A stretch of DNA of 64,000 bases, taken from Paractinoplanes maris (GTDB lineage: Bacteria; Actinomycetota; Actinomycetes; Mycobacteriales; Micromonosporaceae). Made by a program: the position numbers and the translations under genes. Location of the stretch: NCBI RefSeq assembly GCF_023544465.1, contig NZ_JALPVL010000016.1, forward strand, positions 220,445 through 284,444. Direction: 5' to 3'. Below are positions 7,998 through 16,009 of the stretch, in pieces; positions within the stretch are counted from its first letter, which is position 1, and the number at the start of each line of letters is the position of its first letter. The notes beneath the pieces were generated by a model. It was given only the letters and a program-made list of their open reading frames with translations, was not told where the DNA came from and made no database searches.

Positions 7998-9357
7998 CCG
8001 ATACTTCGGCGTGCGCGGCGCGGTCAGCGGAAGCCTCCTGGTCCAGAGTGTCGAGGGCCGCCCGTAACGCCGCGACGTAGTCCCCGATCTCGCGCGGCGT
8101 GGCCCCGTCCAGCACCCTACGCATCAGCGCCGCACCGACCACAACACCGTCCCCGGCGCGCCCCGCCTCCACCGCCTGCTCCACCCCGGAGATCCCGAAC
8201 CCGATCAGCACCGGCACCGGCCCAGCCACCCCGGCCGTCGCGGTGACCTGGGCGGCCTTGATGCGCGCGGCCAGGACAGCGGCGGACGAGGCCAGCGAGG
8301 CGCGCTCGCCCGTGGTGCCCATGTGGCTGATCGCGTAGAGGTAGCCCCGGCTGCGCGCGACGATCTCGGCCAGCCGGTCGTCGGGCGTGACCGGAGCGAC
8401 CAGCAGGGTCAGCTCGATGCCCGCCGCGGCCGCCGCCCGCTCGACCTCGGCCGCCTCGTCGAGCGGCAGGTCGGGCACGATCAGCCCGCGGAAGCCGGCC
8501 TCGGCGAGCTGCCGGCAGAACGCCGCCGGCCCGGGGCGGAAGACCAGGTTGGCGTAGGTGAAGGCGATCAGCGGAATGTGCAGCCGATCCCGGGCGTCGC
8601 GGACTTCGCGGAGGATCGACCCGATGGTCGCTCCCCGGGCGAGGGCGCGGCCGGTGCTCTGCTGAATGGTCACGCCGTCGAGCATGGGGTCGGAGAACGG
8701 CAGCCCGACCTCGATCGCATCGGCGCCCGCCGCCTGCATCGCCAGCAGGTAGTCGAGCCAGTCCTCCGTGACGCCACCGGTCACAAAAGGCACCAGCAGT
8801 TTGCGCACCGGTCCGGCCGCTCCGCGCGCCTCGCGACCGCCACCGGAATCAGGCAACCCCGCGCCGGCTCGGGGGTCACCGCCGGAAGAACCGTCGGGTG
8901 GATCACCAGCCGGCGCCCCTGCGGGCGAACGGGCCGTACGCTCCCGCACGACGAGCTGCTCCTCTGCCGGTCGCCCCTGGTCGCCGGTCGCCGCCCGGCG
9001 GGCATCCGACCGATCCGGCTCCGGTCGCCCGTAGAGCTCACCCACCGCCGGCCCGCCGTCGAACTCGGGCGTCGCCGCCCGGCCCTGGAAGCCCCCCACC
9101 GCGCGCCCCGACGACGCCCGATTCTGGAACTCCGCCTGGCTGGCCCGGGTGTCTTGAGAGCCAACGACTGCACGCTCAGACGACGGTCGATTCTGAGACT
9201 CCGCCTGGCTCACCCGGGCACCCGGCAAGCCATCCACCGCGCGCCGTTCGGCCGATCCCGACGCCGCGGGGGTCTGGAGTTCGGGGTTCGGGGTCGCGTG
9301 GTTCGCCGGGTGGGCCGGGCCCAGGAGGCTGCGGCCGGCCGCGTGCTGCGTGGTCAT
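7984..9357 (-). CDS. trpA: Tryptophan synthase alpha chain with long N-terminal extension
   Basis: Residues from about 184 onward form the TrpA TIM barrel, which splits indole-3-glycerol phosphate to indole and glyceraldehyde-3-phosphate. The catalytic Glu lies in AIEVGLPFSDP and the catalytic Asp in MLDGVTIQQ. Further TrpA stretches are AFTYANLVF, GLIVPDLP, ISHMGTTG and IGFGIS. ATG at 9357 overlaps the trpB stop (ATGA), so translation should start there. That gives 457 residues against about 265-270 for the family. The first ~183 residues are Pro/Ala/Gly/Ser-rich, contain a tandem repeat and resemble nothing in TrpA. The coupled start suggests that the extension is translated; internal starts cannot be excluded. 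A second trp locus elsewhere is likely, since trpC and trpD are absent here. Confidence 0.92.
   Translation of the reverse strand: MTTQHAAGRSLLGPAHPANHATPNPELQTPAASGSAERRAVDGLPGARVSQAESQNRPSSERAVVGSQDTRASQAEFQNRASSGRAVGGFQGRAATPEFDGGPAVGELYGRPEPDRSDARRAATGDQGRPAEEQLVVRERTARSPAGAPAGDPPDGSSGGDPRAGAGLPDSGGGREARGAAGPVRKLLVPFVTGGVTEDWLDYLLAMQAAGADAIEVGLPFSDPMLDGVTIQQSTGRALARGATIGSILREVRDARDRLHIPLIAFTYANLVFRPGPAAFCRQLAEAGFRGLIVPDLPLDEAAEVERAAAAAGIELTLLVAPVTPDDRLAEIVARSRGYLYAISHMGTTGERASLASSAAVLAARIKAAQVTATAGVAGPVPVLIGFGISGVEQAVEAGRAGDGVVVGAALMRRVLDGATPREIGDYVAALRAALDTLDQEASADRAAHAEVSGDRR
9109..9246 (-). repeat. 69-bp tandem repeat inside the TrpA N-terminal extension
   Basis: Two diverged copies of a 23-residue unit lie at residues 38-60 and 61-83 of the TrpA product. 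Each has the frame R-A-V-x-G ... A/R-x-S-Q-A-E-x-Q-N-R-x-S-S (compare ARVSQAESQNRPSS with TRASQAEFQNRASS). A partial third copy begins at residue 84 (GRAVGGFQGRAATPEF). The period is a multiple of three, so copy-number change would keep the frame. Confidence 0.75.
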
Positions 9358-10505
9358 GCGACTGCTCCCAGCGTGACCATGTCTTTGTCGCCGCGGCCGG
9401 AGAGGGTCAGGACGACCCGGGAGCCGGCCGGCAGCAGCGGCGTGCCGGACTCGCGCAGGACCCAGGCCACCGCGTGGGCCGACTCGAGGGCGCAGATGAT
9501 GCCCTCGGCGCGGGCCAGGCGCCGGACCGCGAGCACCACCTCGTCGTCCTTGACCGTGTGGTATTCGGCTCGGCCCACCGCGCCCAGCTGGGCGTGCTCG
9601 GGGCCGACGCCGGGGTAGTCGAGCCCCGCGGCTATCGACTCGGCCTCGGCCACCTGGCCGTCCGCGTCCTGCAGGACCATCGAGCGCGCGCCGTGGACGA
9701 CACCGGGCCGGCCGTTGCTCATCGCCGCGCCGCCCGCCGCCTCGACACCGACCAGGCGGGCCGCGGTGTCGGCGAAGCCCGCGAAGGTGCCCGCCGCGTT
9801 CGAGCCGCCGCCCACGCAGGCCACGACCACGTCCGGGACGGCTGGTGACTGCTGCCGGGCTTCGTCGCCGATCACCCGTTGCAGCTCGCGCACCATCCAC
9901 GGGTAGGGGTGCGGGCCGCCGACCGAGCCGAGCAGGAAGTGGGCGTCATCCACATCGGCCACCCACGCGCGCATCGCCTCGTTGGTGGCGTCCTTCAACG
10001 TCCGGCTGCCGGTGGTGACCGGGACGATAGTCGCGCCCAGCGTCGTCATGCGCAGCACGTTGAGCTGCTGGCGCTCGATGTCGCGCTCGCCCATGTAGAC
10101 CGTGCACCCGAGACCCAGCAGCGCGGCCGCGGTGGCCGTGGCCACACCGTGCTGGCCCGCGCCGGTCTCGGCGATCAGCCGGCTCTTGCCCATCCGGCGG
10201 GCGAGCAGCGCCTGCCCGAGCACGTTGTTGATTTTGTGGGAGCCGGTGTGGGCCAGGTCCTCGCGCTTGAGCCACAGCTCGATGCCCAGCTCAGCCGACA
10301 GACGGCGAGCGGGTGTCAGCGGCGTCGGGCGGCCGGCGTAGGCGGCCAGGAGATCGTCGAGCTCGGCCCGGAAGGCGGGATCGGCCCAGGCCGCCCGGAA
10401 TGCCGCGGCCAGCGCCTCACACGCCGGGACCAGGGACTCGGGAACGAACCGGCCGCCGAAGCCGCCGAAGCGACCGGCGACCGGCTCGCGGAACAGAGTG
10501 GACAT
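9354..10505 (-). CDS. trpB: Tryptophan synthase beta chain
   Basis: PLP enzyme of 383 residues that condenses indole with L-serine to tryptophan. The signature KREDLAHTGSHKINN contains the PLP lysine, and GAGQHGVATATAAA, CVGGGSNAAGTF and the C-terminal LSGRGDKD are all present. It reads like the standard TrpB1 form that pairs with TrpA. ATG at 10505 opens the trpB-trpA-gntR operon, and the stop overlaps the trpA ATG. The only visible control is the palindrome pair just upstream; no leader peptide with tandem Trp codons was seen. Confidence 0.96.
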   Translation of the reverse strand: MSTLFREPVAGRFGGFGGRFVPESLVPACEALAAAFRAAWADPAFRAELDDLLAAYAGRPTPLTPARRLSAELGIELWLKREDLAHTGSHKINNVLGQALLARRMGKSRLIAETGAGQHGVATATAAALLGLGCTVYMGERDIERQQLNVLRMTTLGATIVPVTTGSRTLKDATNEAMRAWVADVDDAHFLLGSVGGPHPYPWMVRELQRVIGDEARQQSPAVPDVVVACVGGGSNAAGTFAGFADTAARLVGVEAAGGAAMSNGRPGVVHGARSMVLQDADGQVAEAESIAAGLDYPGVGPEHAQLGAVGRAEYHTVKDDEVVLAVRRLARAEGIICALESAHAVAWVLRESGTPLLPAGSRVVLTLSGRGDKDMVTLGAVA

Positions 10506-10516
10506 GCCGCCTCCAA

Positions 10517-10571
10517 AGTTCTAGAACTCTCCTCCGCAGTGTTGCACAACGCGGTGGAGAGTTCTAGAACT
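10517..10571. promoter_or_regulatory. Two identical palindromes, probable GntR/HutC operators of the trpBA operon
   Basis: AGTTCTAGAACT occurs at 10517-10528 and again at 10560-10571, with centres 43 bp apart (about four helical turns). Flanking bases extend the symmetry: CTCTCC follows the first copy and GGAGAG overlaps the second. The pair lies immediately upstream of trpB. The core resembles the GGTCTAGACC-type sites of HutC/DasR regulators, and the operon's last gene encodes such a regulator. The sites are seen; binding by this GntR protein is inference. Confidence 0.7.
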
Positions 10572-10580
10572 ATCGGACGG

Positions 10581-11708
10581 CTACTTCTTGGCCGCTGCCT
10601 CGTAGAGCGACTCCGGAGCCACCGCACCGGCGAAGACCCGGCCGTCGTCCACGATCAGCACGCTGAACAGCGACCCGGAGAAGATCCGGCCCTTGCCCCA
10701 CGTGCCGCTGGCCTCCGGCAGCATGCCCAGCAGGCTCTGCGCCTCGGTCGAGTCGGTCGAGGTGTCGCCCGAGTCGGGAAGCTTGGCCGTCACGATCGAC
10801 GCCCAGCCCTCACCGACGACCGACATACCCGGACCGCCCTTGGCCGCCGGCGGCATGGCCTTCTCGTGGTCCTTGGCCGCCTTCTCCGCGTCCTTCTCGA
10901 GCTTCTGCGGGTTCGACTCGGTCACCTTCGCGCCGGGCGGCGGGTTGAAGGCGAACTGCTGCGCGTCCGGCTTCTCGAAGCTGATCTGGGTGAAGGCGAC
11001 CCGGACGGCCGGGCTGGTGGCGTTCTTGGCATAGACGTCGACCCGCAGCGGGATGTGCTGCTCGGCGTCGATGGCCAGCCGCACCTGCCCGATCAGCGAG
11101 CGCTCCGCCTTCGGCGTCAGCACCAGCTCGTACGCGTCGCGGTCGGCGACCTTGGCGGCACCGGTCGTGGAGACCTTGGTGCTGTCGTCGATCGCCGCCA
11201 GTGCCGCGTCGGCCGCGTCCTGCGGCGTTGTCGGCACATTGGTCGGCAGGGCCTGTGGCTTCTTGCCGGCCCCGGCCGGCACCTTGAGGTGCGTGGCCTT
11301 GTTGCCCTCGCTCTGCCAGAGCCAGACGTCGGAGCCGTTGCGGATGACGTCGGTCTCGCCGGCCGTGCCGACCAGGGCCAGGCGGGCCTGGTCCTCACCG
11401 GCATACCAGACGCGGGCGGTGTTGCTGCCGGCCACCAGGTTGGCCAGCCCGGCCTGCCCGGAGGCCCCGTCGGTGAGCCCCGAGATCTTGGGCAGACCGA
11501 GATCGGCACTCTGCACGATGGTGCCGGAAAGACCGTCGACCTTGGCGTTCTGCAGGTCGACGAGCAGTTGCGCGGCGCTGCGCTCGGGCAACGCCGGATC
11601 GGCGCTCGCAACGATCGTTCCGGCCGCGGCGCCACCTCCGATGACGACGACCGCGGCGGCCGACGGCACGAGCCAGCGAAGCGCCGGCCTTGACCTGAAC
11701 ACGGACAC
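10581..11708 (-). CDS. LolA-like/DUF2092-type secreted or membrane-anchored protein
   Basis: Protein of 375 residues with a single N-terminal hydrophobic segment (WLVPSAAAVVVIGGGAAAGT) and a large extracytoplasmic region. Alternating beta-strand stretches such as ARVWYAGEDQARLALVG, DVWLWQSEG and YELVLTPKAERSLIGQVRLA resemble the half-barrel of LolA-type lipoprotein carriers and RseB-like sensors. GTG at 11708 is chosen because GGGAGG lies about 8 nt upstream; a GTG at 11735 and another at 11702 are alternatives. It is divergent from a response-regulator gene. I cannot assign a cargo or partner. A late helix (residues about 255-285) is very rich in Lys/Glu/Ala. Confidence 0.8.
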   Translation of the reverse strand: MSVFRSRPALRWLVPSAAAVVVIGGGAAAGTIVASADPALPERSAAQLLVDLQNAKVDGLSGTIVQSADLGLPKISGLTDGASGQAGLANLVAGSNTARVWYAGEDQARLALVGTAGETDVIRNGSDVWLWQSEGNKATHLKVPAGAGKKPQALPTNVPTTPQDAADAALAAIDDSTKVSTTGAAKVADRDAYELVLTPKAERSLIGQVRLAIDAEQHIPLRVDVYAKNATSPAVRVAFTQISFEKPDAQQFAFNPPPGAKVTESNPQKLEKDAEKAAKDHEKAMPPAAKGGPGMSVVGEGWASIVTAKLPDSGDTSTDSTEAQSLLGMLPEASGTWGKGRIFSGSLFSVLIVDDGRVFAGAVAPESLYEAAAKK

Positions 11709-11774
11709 GATGTCCACCTCCCGTTGATCTGTCACAAGAGTGCGCCGGCACCGCTGTGACCGGGCTGAGAGCCG

Positions 11775-11792
11775 CCCCTAGGGGTTACCCCT
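11775..11792. promoter_or_regulatory. Interlocked G/C palindromes upstream of the response-regulator gene
   Basis: CCCCTAGGGG (11775-11784) overlaps AGGGGTTACCCCT (11780-11792), ending 19 nt before the response-regulator start. The CCCCTAGGGG core resembles operators of copper-sensing CsoR proteins, and a YcnI copper protein gene lies downstream. That link is only suggestive; it could equally be an autoregulatory site. Confidence 0.35.
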
Positions 11793-11811
11793 CGCATGCC
11801 AAGGTAGTGGG

Positions 11812-12471
11812 GTGCGGTTGCTGGTGGTGGAGGACGAAGCGCGGCTTGCCGCCGCGCTGCAGCGTGGGCTGCAGGCCGAGGGCTTCGCGGTCGACGTGTC
11901 GGGTGACGGCCAGGACGGGCTCGAGATGGCCCGGCACGGCGGTTACGACGCGATGATCCTGGACGTGATGCTGCCCAGGCTGAGCGGCTATCGGGTGGTG
12001 CGGCAGTTGCGCGCGGAGCAGAACTGGGTGCCCGTGCTGATGCTGTCGGCCAAGGACGGCGAATACGACCAGGCCGACGGGCTGGACTGCGGGGCCGACG
12101 ACTATCTGACCAAACCTTTCTCGTACGTCGTCCTGCTGGCCCGGCTGCGGGCGCTGCTCCGCCGGGGGGTGCACGAGCGCCCGACGGTGCTGCGCCACGG
12201 CGACGTCGAGCTCGACCCGGCCGAGCGGCGGGTGATGGTGGCCGGCGAGGAGGTGGCGCTCACGGCCCGCGAGTTCGCGCTGCTGGAGTATCTGATGCGG
12301 CGCCCGGGCGAGGTGGTCAGCAAGATCGAGCTGCTCGACCACGTGTGGGACGCGGCGATCGAGACCGCGCCCAACGCGGTCGAGGTCTACGTCGGGTACG
12401 TGCGCCGCAAGATCGGCCGGGAGCGGCTCGAGACCGTCCGCGGCGCGGGCTACCGGCTGGCAGCCGTTTGA
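11812..12471 (+). CDS. OmpR/PhoB-family response regulator
   Basis: Two-domain regulator of 219 residues. The receiver domain carries the acidic pair in VVEDE (7-9), the phosphoacceptor Asp51 in ILDVMLP and Lys101 in LTKPF. The C-terminal winged helix (about 125-218) includes LTAREFALLEYLMRRPG and VEVYVGYVRRKIG, typical of the OmpR family. GTG at 11812 starts directly with MRLLVVEDE. The stop overlaps the kinase ATG by one base (TGATG), so the pair is co-translated. YcnI follows about 0.1 kb after the kinase, raising the possibility of copper or envelope control (inference). Confidence 0.95.
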   Translation: MRLLVVEDEARLAAALQRGLQAEGFAVDVSGDGQDGLEMARHGGYDAMILDVMLPRLSGYRVVRQLRAEQNWVPVLMLSAKDGEYDQADGLDCGADDYLTKPFSYVVLLARLRALLRRGVHERPTVLRHGDVELDPAERRVMVAGEEVALTAREFALLEYLMRRPGEVVSKIELLDHVWDAAIETAPNAVEVYVGYVRRKIGRERLETVRGAGYRLAAV

Positions 12472-13829
12472 TGAAGCGCCCCGGCGAGATCAGCCTGCGC
12501 GGCCGCCTCGTACTGGTCTCGGTCCTGGCCCTGACCATCGGCCTCGCCGCCGGCGGGGTGCTGCTGGTCGGGGCGCTCAACTTCGCGCTGCTGCGCGCGG
12601 TCAACACCGAGGCGCTGGAGACCGCGCGCGGTGTCGCCAAGCTCGTCGACCAGAAATCGCTGAGCGAGCGCATCGAGGTCAACCCGGCCATGCAGGTGCA
12701 GGTCATCGACTCGAGCGGCCGCGTGCTGGCCCTCTCGCCGGGCGCCGACCGGCTGACCCCCATGCTCTACGAGGACGAGCTGCGCGATCTCTCCGACGGC
12801 GAGGTGGAGGACATCCCGGGCAGCCGGATCGGCCTGGCCGGCGGGGGCGCCCGGGTGGTGATGGTGACCGCCGGGCCGCCGACCGATCCGGTCCGGGTCC
12901 TGGTCGCGCGGTCCACCAACGACCTCAGCCAGGGGGTGCACATCCTGCGGCTCGCCCTGCTGGTGACGTTCCCGCTGCTCATCACCCTGCTGGCGGTCGT
13001 GCTGTGGCGGGTGCTGGGGGCCGTGCTGCATCCGGTGGACGCGCTCCGGGCCGGAGCCGAGGAGATCACCGGGGGTACGCGTGCGGGGCGGCTGCCGGTG
13101 CCGGAGTCCCGCGACGAGATCCACCGGCTGGCGGTCACCCTGAACGGCATGCTGCACCGGCTCGAATCGGCCCGGGTGCGCCAGCGTGCCTTCGTCGCCG
13201 ACGCCGCGCACGAGCTGCGCAGTCCACTGACCAATATGCGTACGGAATTGGAGGTCGCGCAGCGACTGCCGGACACCGACTGGCCGGCGCTCACGCACGA
13301 CCTGCTGACCGACGTCGACCGGCTCAGCCGGCTGGTCGACGACCTGCTGCTGCTGGCCCGCTCGGACGACGGCGGCGGGGGCCGGGTCGTCTCGGCCCCG
13401 TTCCGCTCGGTCGACCTGGGCGCCCTGGTCGGCGACGTCGCCGACCGCTACCCGGCCGTCGCCTATCTGCGGCCGGCCGCCCCGATGGAGGTCACCGGCG
13501 AGCCCGACGCGCTCGGCCGGGTGGTCGCCAACCTGCTCGACAACGCCGTCCGGCACGCCAAGTCGCAGGTCACCGTCACCGTGACGGCTCACGGGACGCA
13601 CCGGCTGATCACCGTGACCGACGACGGGCCGGGCATCCCGGCGGCCGACCGGGAACGGGTCTTCGACCGCTTCACCCGGCTCGACGACGGGCGGGCGCGC
13701 GACGCCGGCGGGTCGGGCCTGGGACTGGCCATCGTGCGCGAGCTGACCCGCCGGCACGGGGGCACGGTCACGCTGAGCGACGCCGATCCGGGTCTGCGGG
13801 TCGACGTACGGCTCCCGGCTCTGCAATAG
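12471..13829 (+). CDS. Two-component sensor histidine kinase
   Basis: Membrane kinase of 452 residues, cognate to the preceding regulator. TM1 lies at about 12-40, a short periplasm-side domain at 41-155, TM2 at about 158-182, then HAMP (183-235), HisKA with DAAHELRSPL (phosphoacceptor His about 247), and HATPase with NLLDNAVRHA, DDGPGIP and GSGLGLAIV. The ATG overlaps the regulator's stop. The sensor domain is small and has no recognisable metal-binding cluster, so the signal is unknown. Confidence 0.94.
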   Translation: MKRPGEISLRGRLVLVSVLALTIGLAAGGVLLVGALNFALLRAVNTEALETARGVAKLVDQKSLSERIEVNPAMQVQVIDSSGRVLALSPGADRLTPMLYEDELRDLSDGEVEDIPGSRIGLAGGGARVVMVTAGPPTDPVRVLVARSTNDLSQGVHILRLALLVTFPLLITLLAVVLWRVLGAVLHPVDALRAGAEEITGGTRAGRLPVPESRDEIHRLAVTLNGMLHRLESARVRQRAFVADAAHELRSPLTNMRTELEVAQRLPDTDWPALTHDLLTDVDRLSRLVDDLLLLARSDDGGGGRVVSAPFRSVDLGALVGDVADRYPAVAYLRPAAPMEVTGEPDALGRVVANLLDNAVRHAKSQVTVTVTAHGTHRLITVTDDGPGIPAADRERVFDRFTRLDDGRARDAGGSGLGLAIVRELTRRHGGTVTLSDADPGLRVDVRLPALQ

Positions 13830-13925
13830 CCGGAACCGCCGGGAACTAATCCGCGCCGGGGAGCGACCACCTCGGAGTGCCCGGAACCGGGCCCGCATTC
13901 CCCCGACGCGGAAGGTACGACAAGG

Positions 13926-14684
13926 ATGTCCCTGTTGAAGCGCTCGGCCCTGGTGGGCGCCACGGTCGCCGGGCTCACGCTGGCTCTGGCCGCCCCGGCC
14001 GCCGCCCACGTCACGGTGAACCCCGACACCGCGACCGCCGGCGGGTACTCCAAGGTCACCTTCCGGGTGCCCAACGAGTCCGACGCCGACTCCACCACCA
14101 AGGTCGAGGTGAACCTGCCGGCCGACAAGCCGGTCGCCTCGGTCTCGGTCAAGCCGATCACCGGCTGGGACGTGGCCACCACGGTCTCGAAGCTCGCCAA
14201 GCCGCTCGAGGCGCACGGCGCGCAGATCACCGAGGCGGTCTCGAAGATCACCTGGACGGCCAAGGCGGGCTCCGAGGTCAAGCCGGGCCAGTTCCAGGAG
14301 TTCGACGTCTCGATGGGCCCGCTGCCCGAGTCGGGCGAGATGATCTTCAAGGCCCTGCAGACCTACTCGGACGGCACGGTCGTGCGCTGGATCGACGAGC
14401 CGTCCACGGACGGCACCGAGCCCGAGTCGCCGGCCCCGGTGCTCAAGATCGCCGCCGCGGCCACCGGGGGCGGCGGGGACACCGCCGCCGCCTCGACCGC
14501 CACCGCCACCGCGGCCGCCGAGGCCGCACCGGCCGACGACTCGGACGGCGGCTCGAGCGCGTTCGGGATCGCCGGGCTGGTGGCCGGCGTGCTCGCCCTG
14601 ATCGTCGCGATGCTGGCCTACGCGCGGTCGGGCCGCCGCCCCGAGGCCGCCGTCGCACCGCAGAAGCCGGCCACCGACCAGTGA
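13926..14684 (+). CDS. ycnI: YcnI-family (DUF1775) copper-binding membrane-anchored protein
   Basis: Secreted, membrane-tethered protein of 252 residues. A signal peptide ends at AAPAAA, leaving His28 as the mature N-terminus (HVTVNPDTATAGGYSKVTF). In the YcnI family that histidine binds Cu(II) with a nearby Glu/Trp set; WDVATTV and ITWTAKAG provide aromatic residues. A low-complexity Ala/Thr/Gly linker (about 180-215) leads to one C-terminal TM helix (GIAGLVAGVLALIVAML) and a short basic tail. It follows the two-component pair on the same strand at 96 nt. Confidence 0.9.
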   Translation: MSLLKRSALVGATVAGLTLALAAPAAAHVTVNPDTATAGGYSKVTFRVPNESDADSTTKVEVNLPADKPVASVSVKPITGWDVATTVSKLAKPLEAHGAQITEAVSKITWTAKAGSEVKPGQFQEFDVSMGPLPESGEMIFKALQTYSDGTVVRWIDEPSTDGTEPESPAPVLKIAAAATGGGGDTAAASTATATAAAEAAPADDSDGGSSAFGIAGLVAGVLALIVAMLAYARSGRRPEAAVAPQKPATDQ

Positions 14685-14758
14685 GGCGCGGGGGACGGGG
14701 GCAGTCACTTGTCCCCGTCCCGCCAGGCCGCCCGCAGGTCTTCCCGGGTTGTCCGCCA

Positions 14759-14927
14759 CTAAGGCGTGTTTCATAACTGGGGTCGGCCTGCGGTGCGGTC
14801 CAGATTTCGTCTGCGTGCGGCCCGGGGAAGGCAGGCTACCGGTGTTGTAACCGGCCTTTCGCGGGACGTGCGCAGGCGGAATCTGGGCCTCGGCGCAGGT
14901 CGGGTCCAGTTATGAAACACGCCTTAG
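14759..14927. mobile_element. 169-bp MITE-like element with long terminal inverted repeats
   Basis: The ends 14759-14780 and 14906-14927 are perfect 22-bp inverted repeats containing GGCGTGTTTCATAACTGG. The symmetry continues imperfectly inwards (for example TGCGGTGC..CCAGATT against its partner), so the whole element can fold into one hairpin. It has no open reading frame. The TA next to the GGCG end on both sides fits duplication of a TA target, as made by IS630/Tc1-mariner or some IS5-group transposases. It lies between ycnI and the TPR gene, and the TPR stop codon (14924-14926) is inside its right arm. It is probably non-autonomous. Confidence 0.8.
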
Positions 14928-16009
14928 TCCCGCAGGTCGCCGGCCCAGCTGCGCAGTGCCTCCCGGCTTCCGGGGTCGTCCAGCCCCGCGCCGAGGAGCT
15001 CGGCCAGAGACAGCAGCCACAGCAGCGGCGCCGCCGCGAGCGCGATCACCGGAAGCGGCCACCAGGCGGTCGCCGCATAGGCGACGAGGAGCCCGATCGC
15101 CGCGCCGGTGAGCGCGAGCCCGGCCGTGCCGGCCCGGCGCATGAGGCTCGGCAGCAGCCGCAGGCAGCGCCACGGCAACCGCCCGGCCGGGATCAGCACC
15201 CGAGCCGCGAAGCCGGCCATCACGGCGGCCAGCACCGCCGCCACCACCCGCGCGAACGTCCCGGCCGGGGCCCACCACCAGTGCGCCACCAGCAGCAGCG
15301 CGCAGACCAGCCCCGCGCTCACGGCCAGCCCCCGCCGCAGGCCGCTCAGCACGCCCCGGATCGGCCAGGTCATCGACACCAGGTCGGCCCGGCCCGGATT
15401 GTCGCGGGCCACCTCGCGCAGCGCCCGCATCGACCGCCGCACCTTGAGCCGCTCGGCGTCGAGCATGGCGACCAGCCAGCGCCCGTACGGATTGTCCGGG
15501 GCCACCGCCAGGGCGGCCCGGGCCGCCACCCGCGCCGCCTCCCGGTTCCCGGCGTCGCGCTCGACGTCGGCCACCGTGAGCAGCCCTTCCACCGACTGCG
15601 GATCAAGCGTGCGCCCGTGCGCCGCCGCGGCCCGGGCCCGCTCGAAATCCCGCCCGGCGGCCAGCGCCCGGGCCAGCACGAAATGCCCCGAGGCCACCTC
15701 CGGCTCCAGCCGCACCGCCTCGGTGGCCGCGCCGACCGCCTCCCGCGAGCGGATCAGGGCGATGAGGTTCTCCGCGCGTTCCAGGTGCGCGTCGGCCAGC
15801 AGCGGGGTGGCCGCGACGGCGGCATCCGCGCCGGCCAGCGCTCCCGCGTAGTCTCGCTGCAGCCGCAGCACCGAGGCCAGCAGGGTCAGCAGCCACCCGT
15901 CGCCCGGTGCCTCGGCCAGCCCCGCCCGCGCGGTCCGTTCGGCCTCGGCGTAACGCCCGACCTCGGCCAGTCTCTGTGCCCGCCAGTACGCCCCTGGCGG
16001 CGAGCTCAC
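14924..16009 (-). CDS. TPR-repeat membrane protein
   Basis: Protein of 361 residues. The N-terminal half is helical TPR repeats (AQRLAEVGRYAEAERTARAG, SVLRLQRDYAGALAGADAAV, LARALAAGRDFERARAAAA). The C-terminal half holds four or more TM helices (about 225-345). GTG at 16009 overlaps the AAA+ ATPase stop (GTGA), so the two proteins are coupled. The TAA stop lies within the arm of the neighbouring MITE, so the extreme C-terminus may have been set by that insertion. It probably scaffolds the AAA+ partner at the membrane (inference). Confidence 0.85.
   Translation of the reverse strand: MSSPPGAYWRAQRLAEVGRYAEAERTARAGLAEAPGDGWLLTLLASVLRLQRDYAGALAGADAAVAATPLLADAHLERAENLIALIRSREAVGAATEAVRLEPEVASGHFVLARALAAGRDFERARAAAAHGRTLDPQSVEGLLTVADVERDAGNREAARVAARAALAVAPDNPYGRWLVAMLDAERLKVRRSMRALREVARDNPGRADLVSMTWPIRGVLSGLRRGLAVSAGLVCALLLVAHWWWAPAGTFARVVAAVLAAVMAGFAARVLIPAGRLPWRCLRLLPSLMRRAGTAGLALTGAAIGLLVAYAATAWWPLPVIALAAAPLLWLLSLAELLGAGLDDPGSREALRSWAGDLRD

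Noticed and set aside
10506..10580. Trp attenuator upstream of trpB
   Set aside because: There is no short ORF with tandem Trp codons and no competing hairpins, only the two short palindromes.
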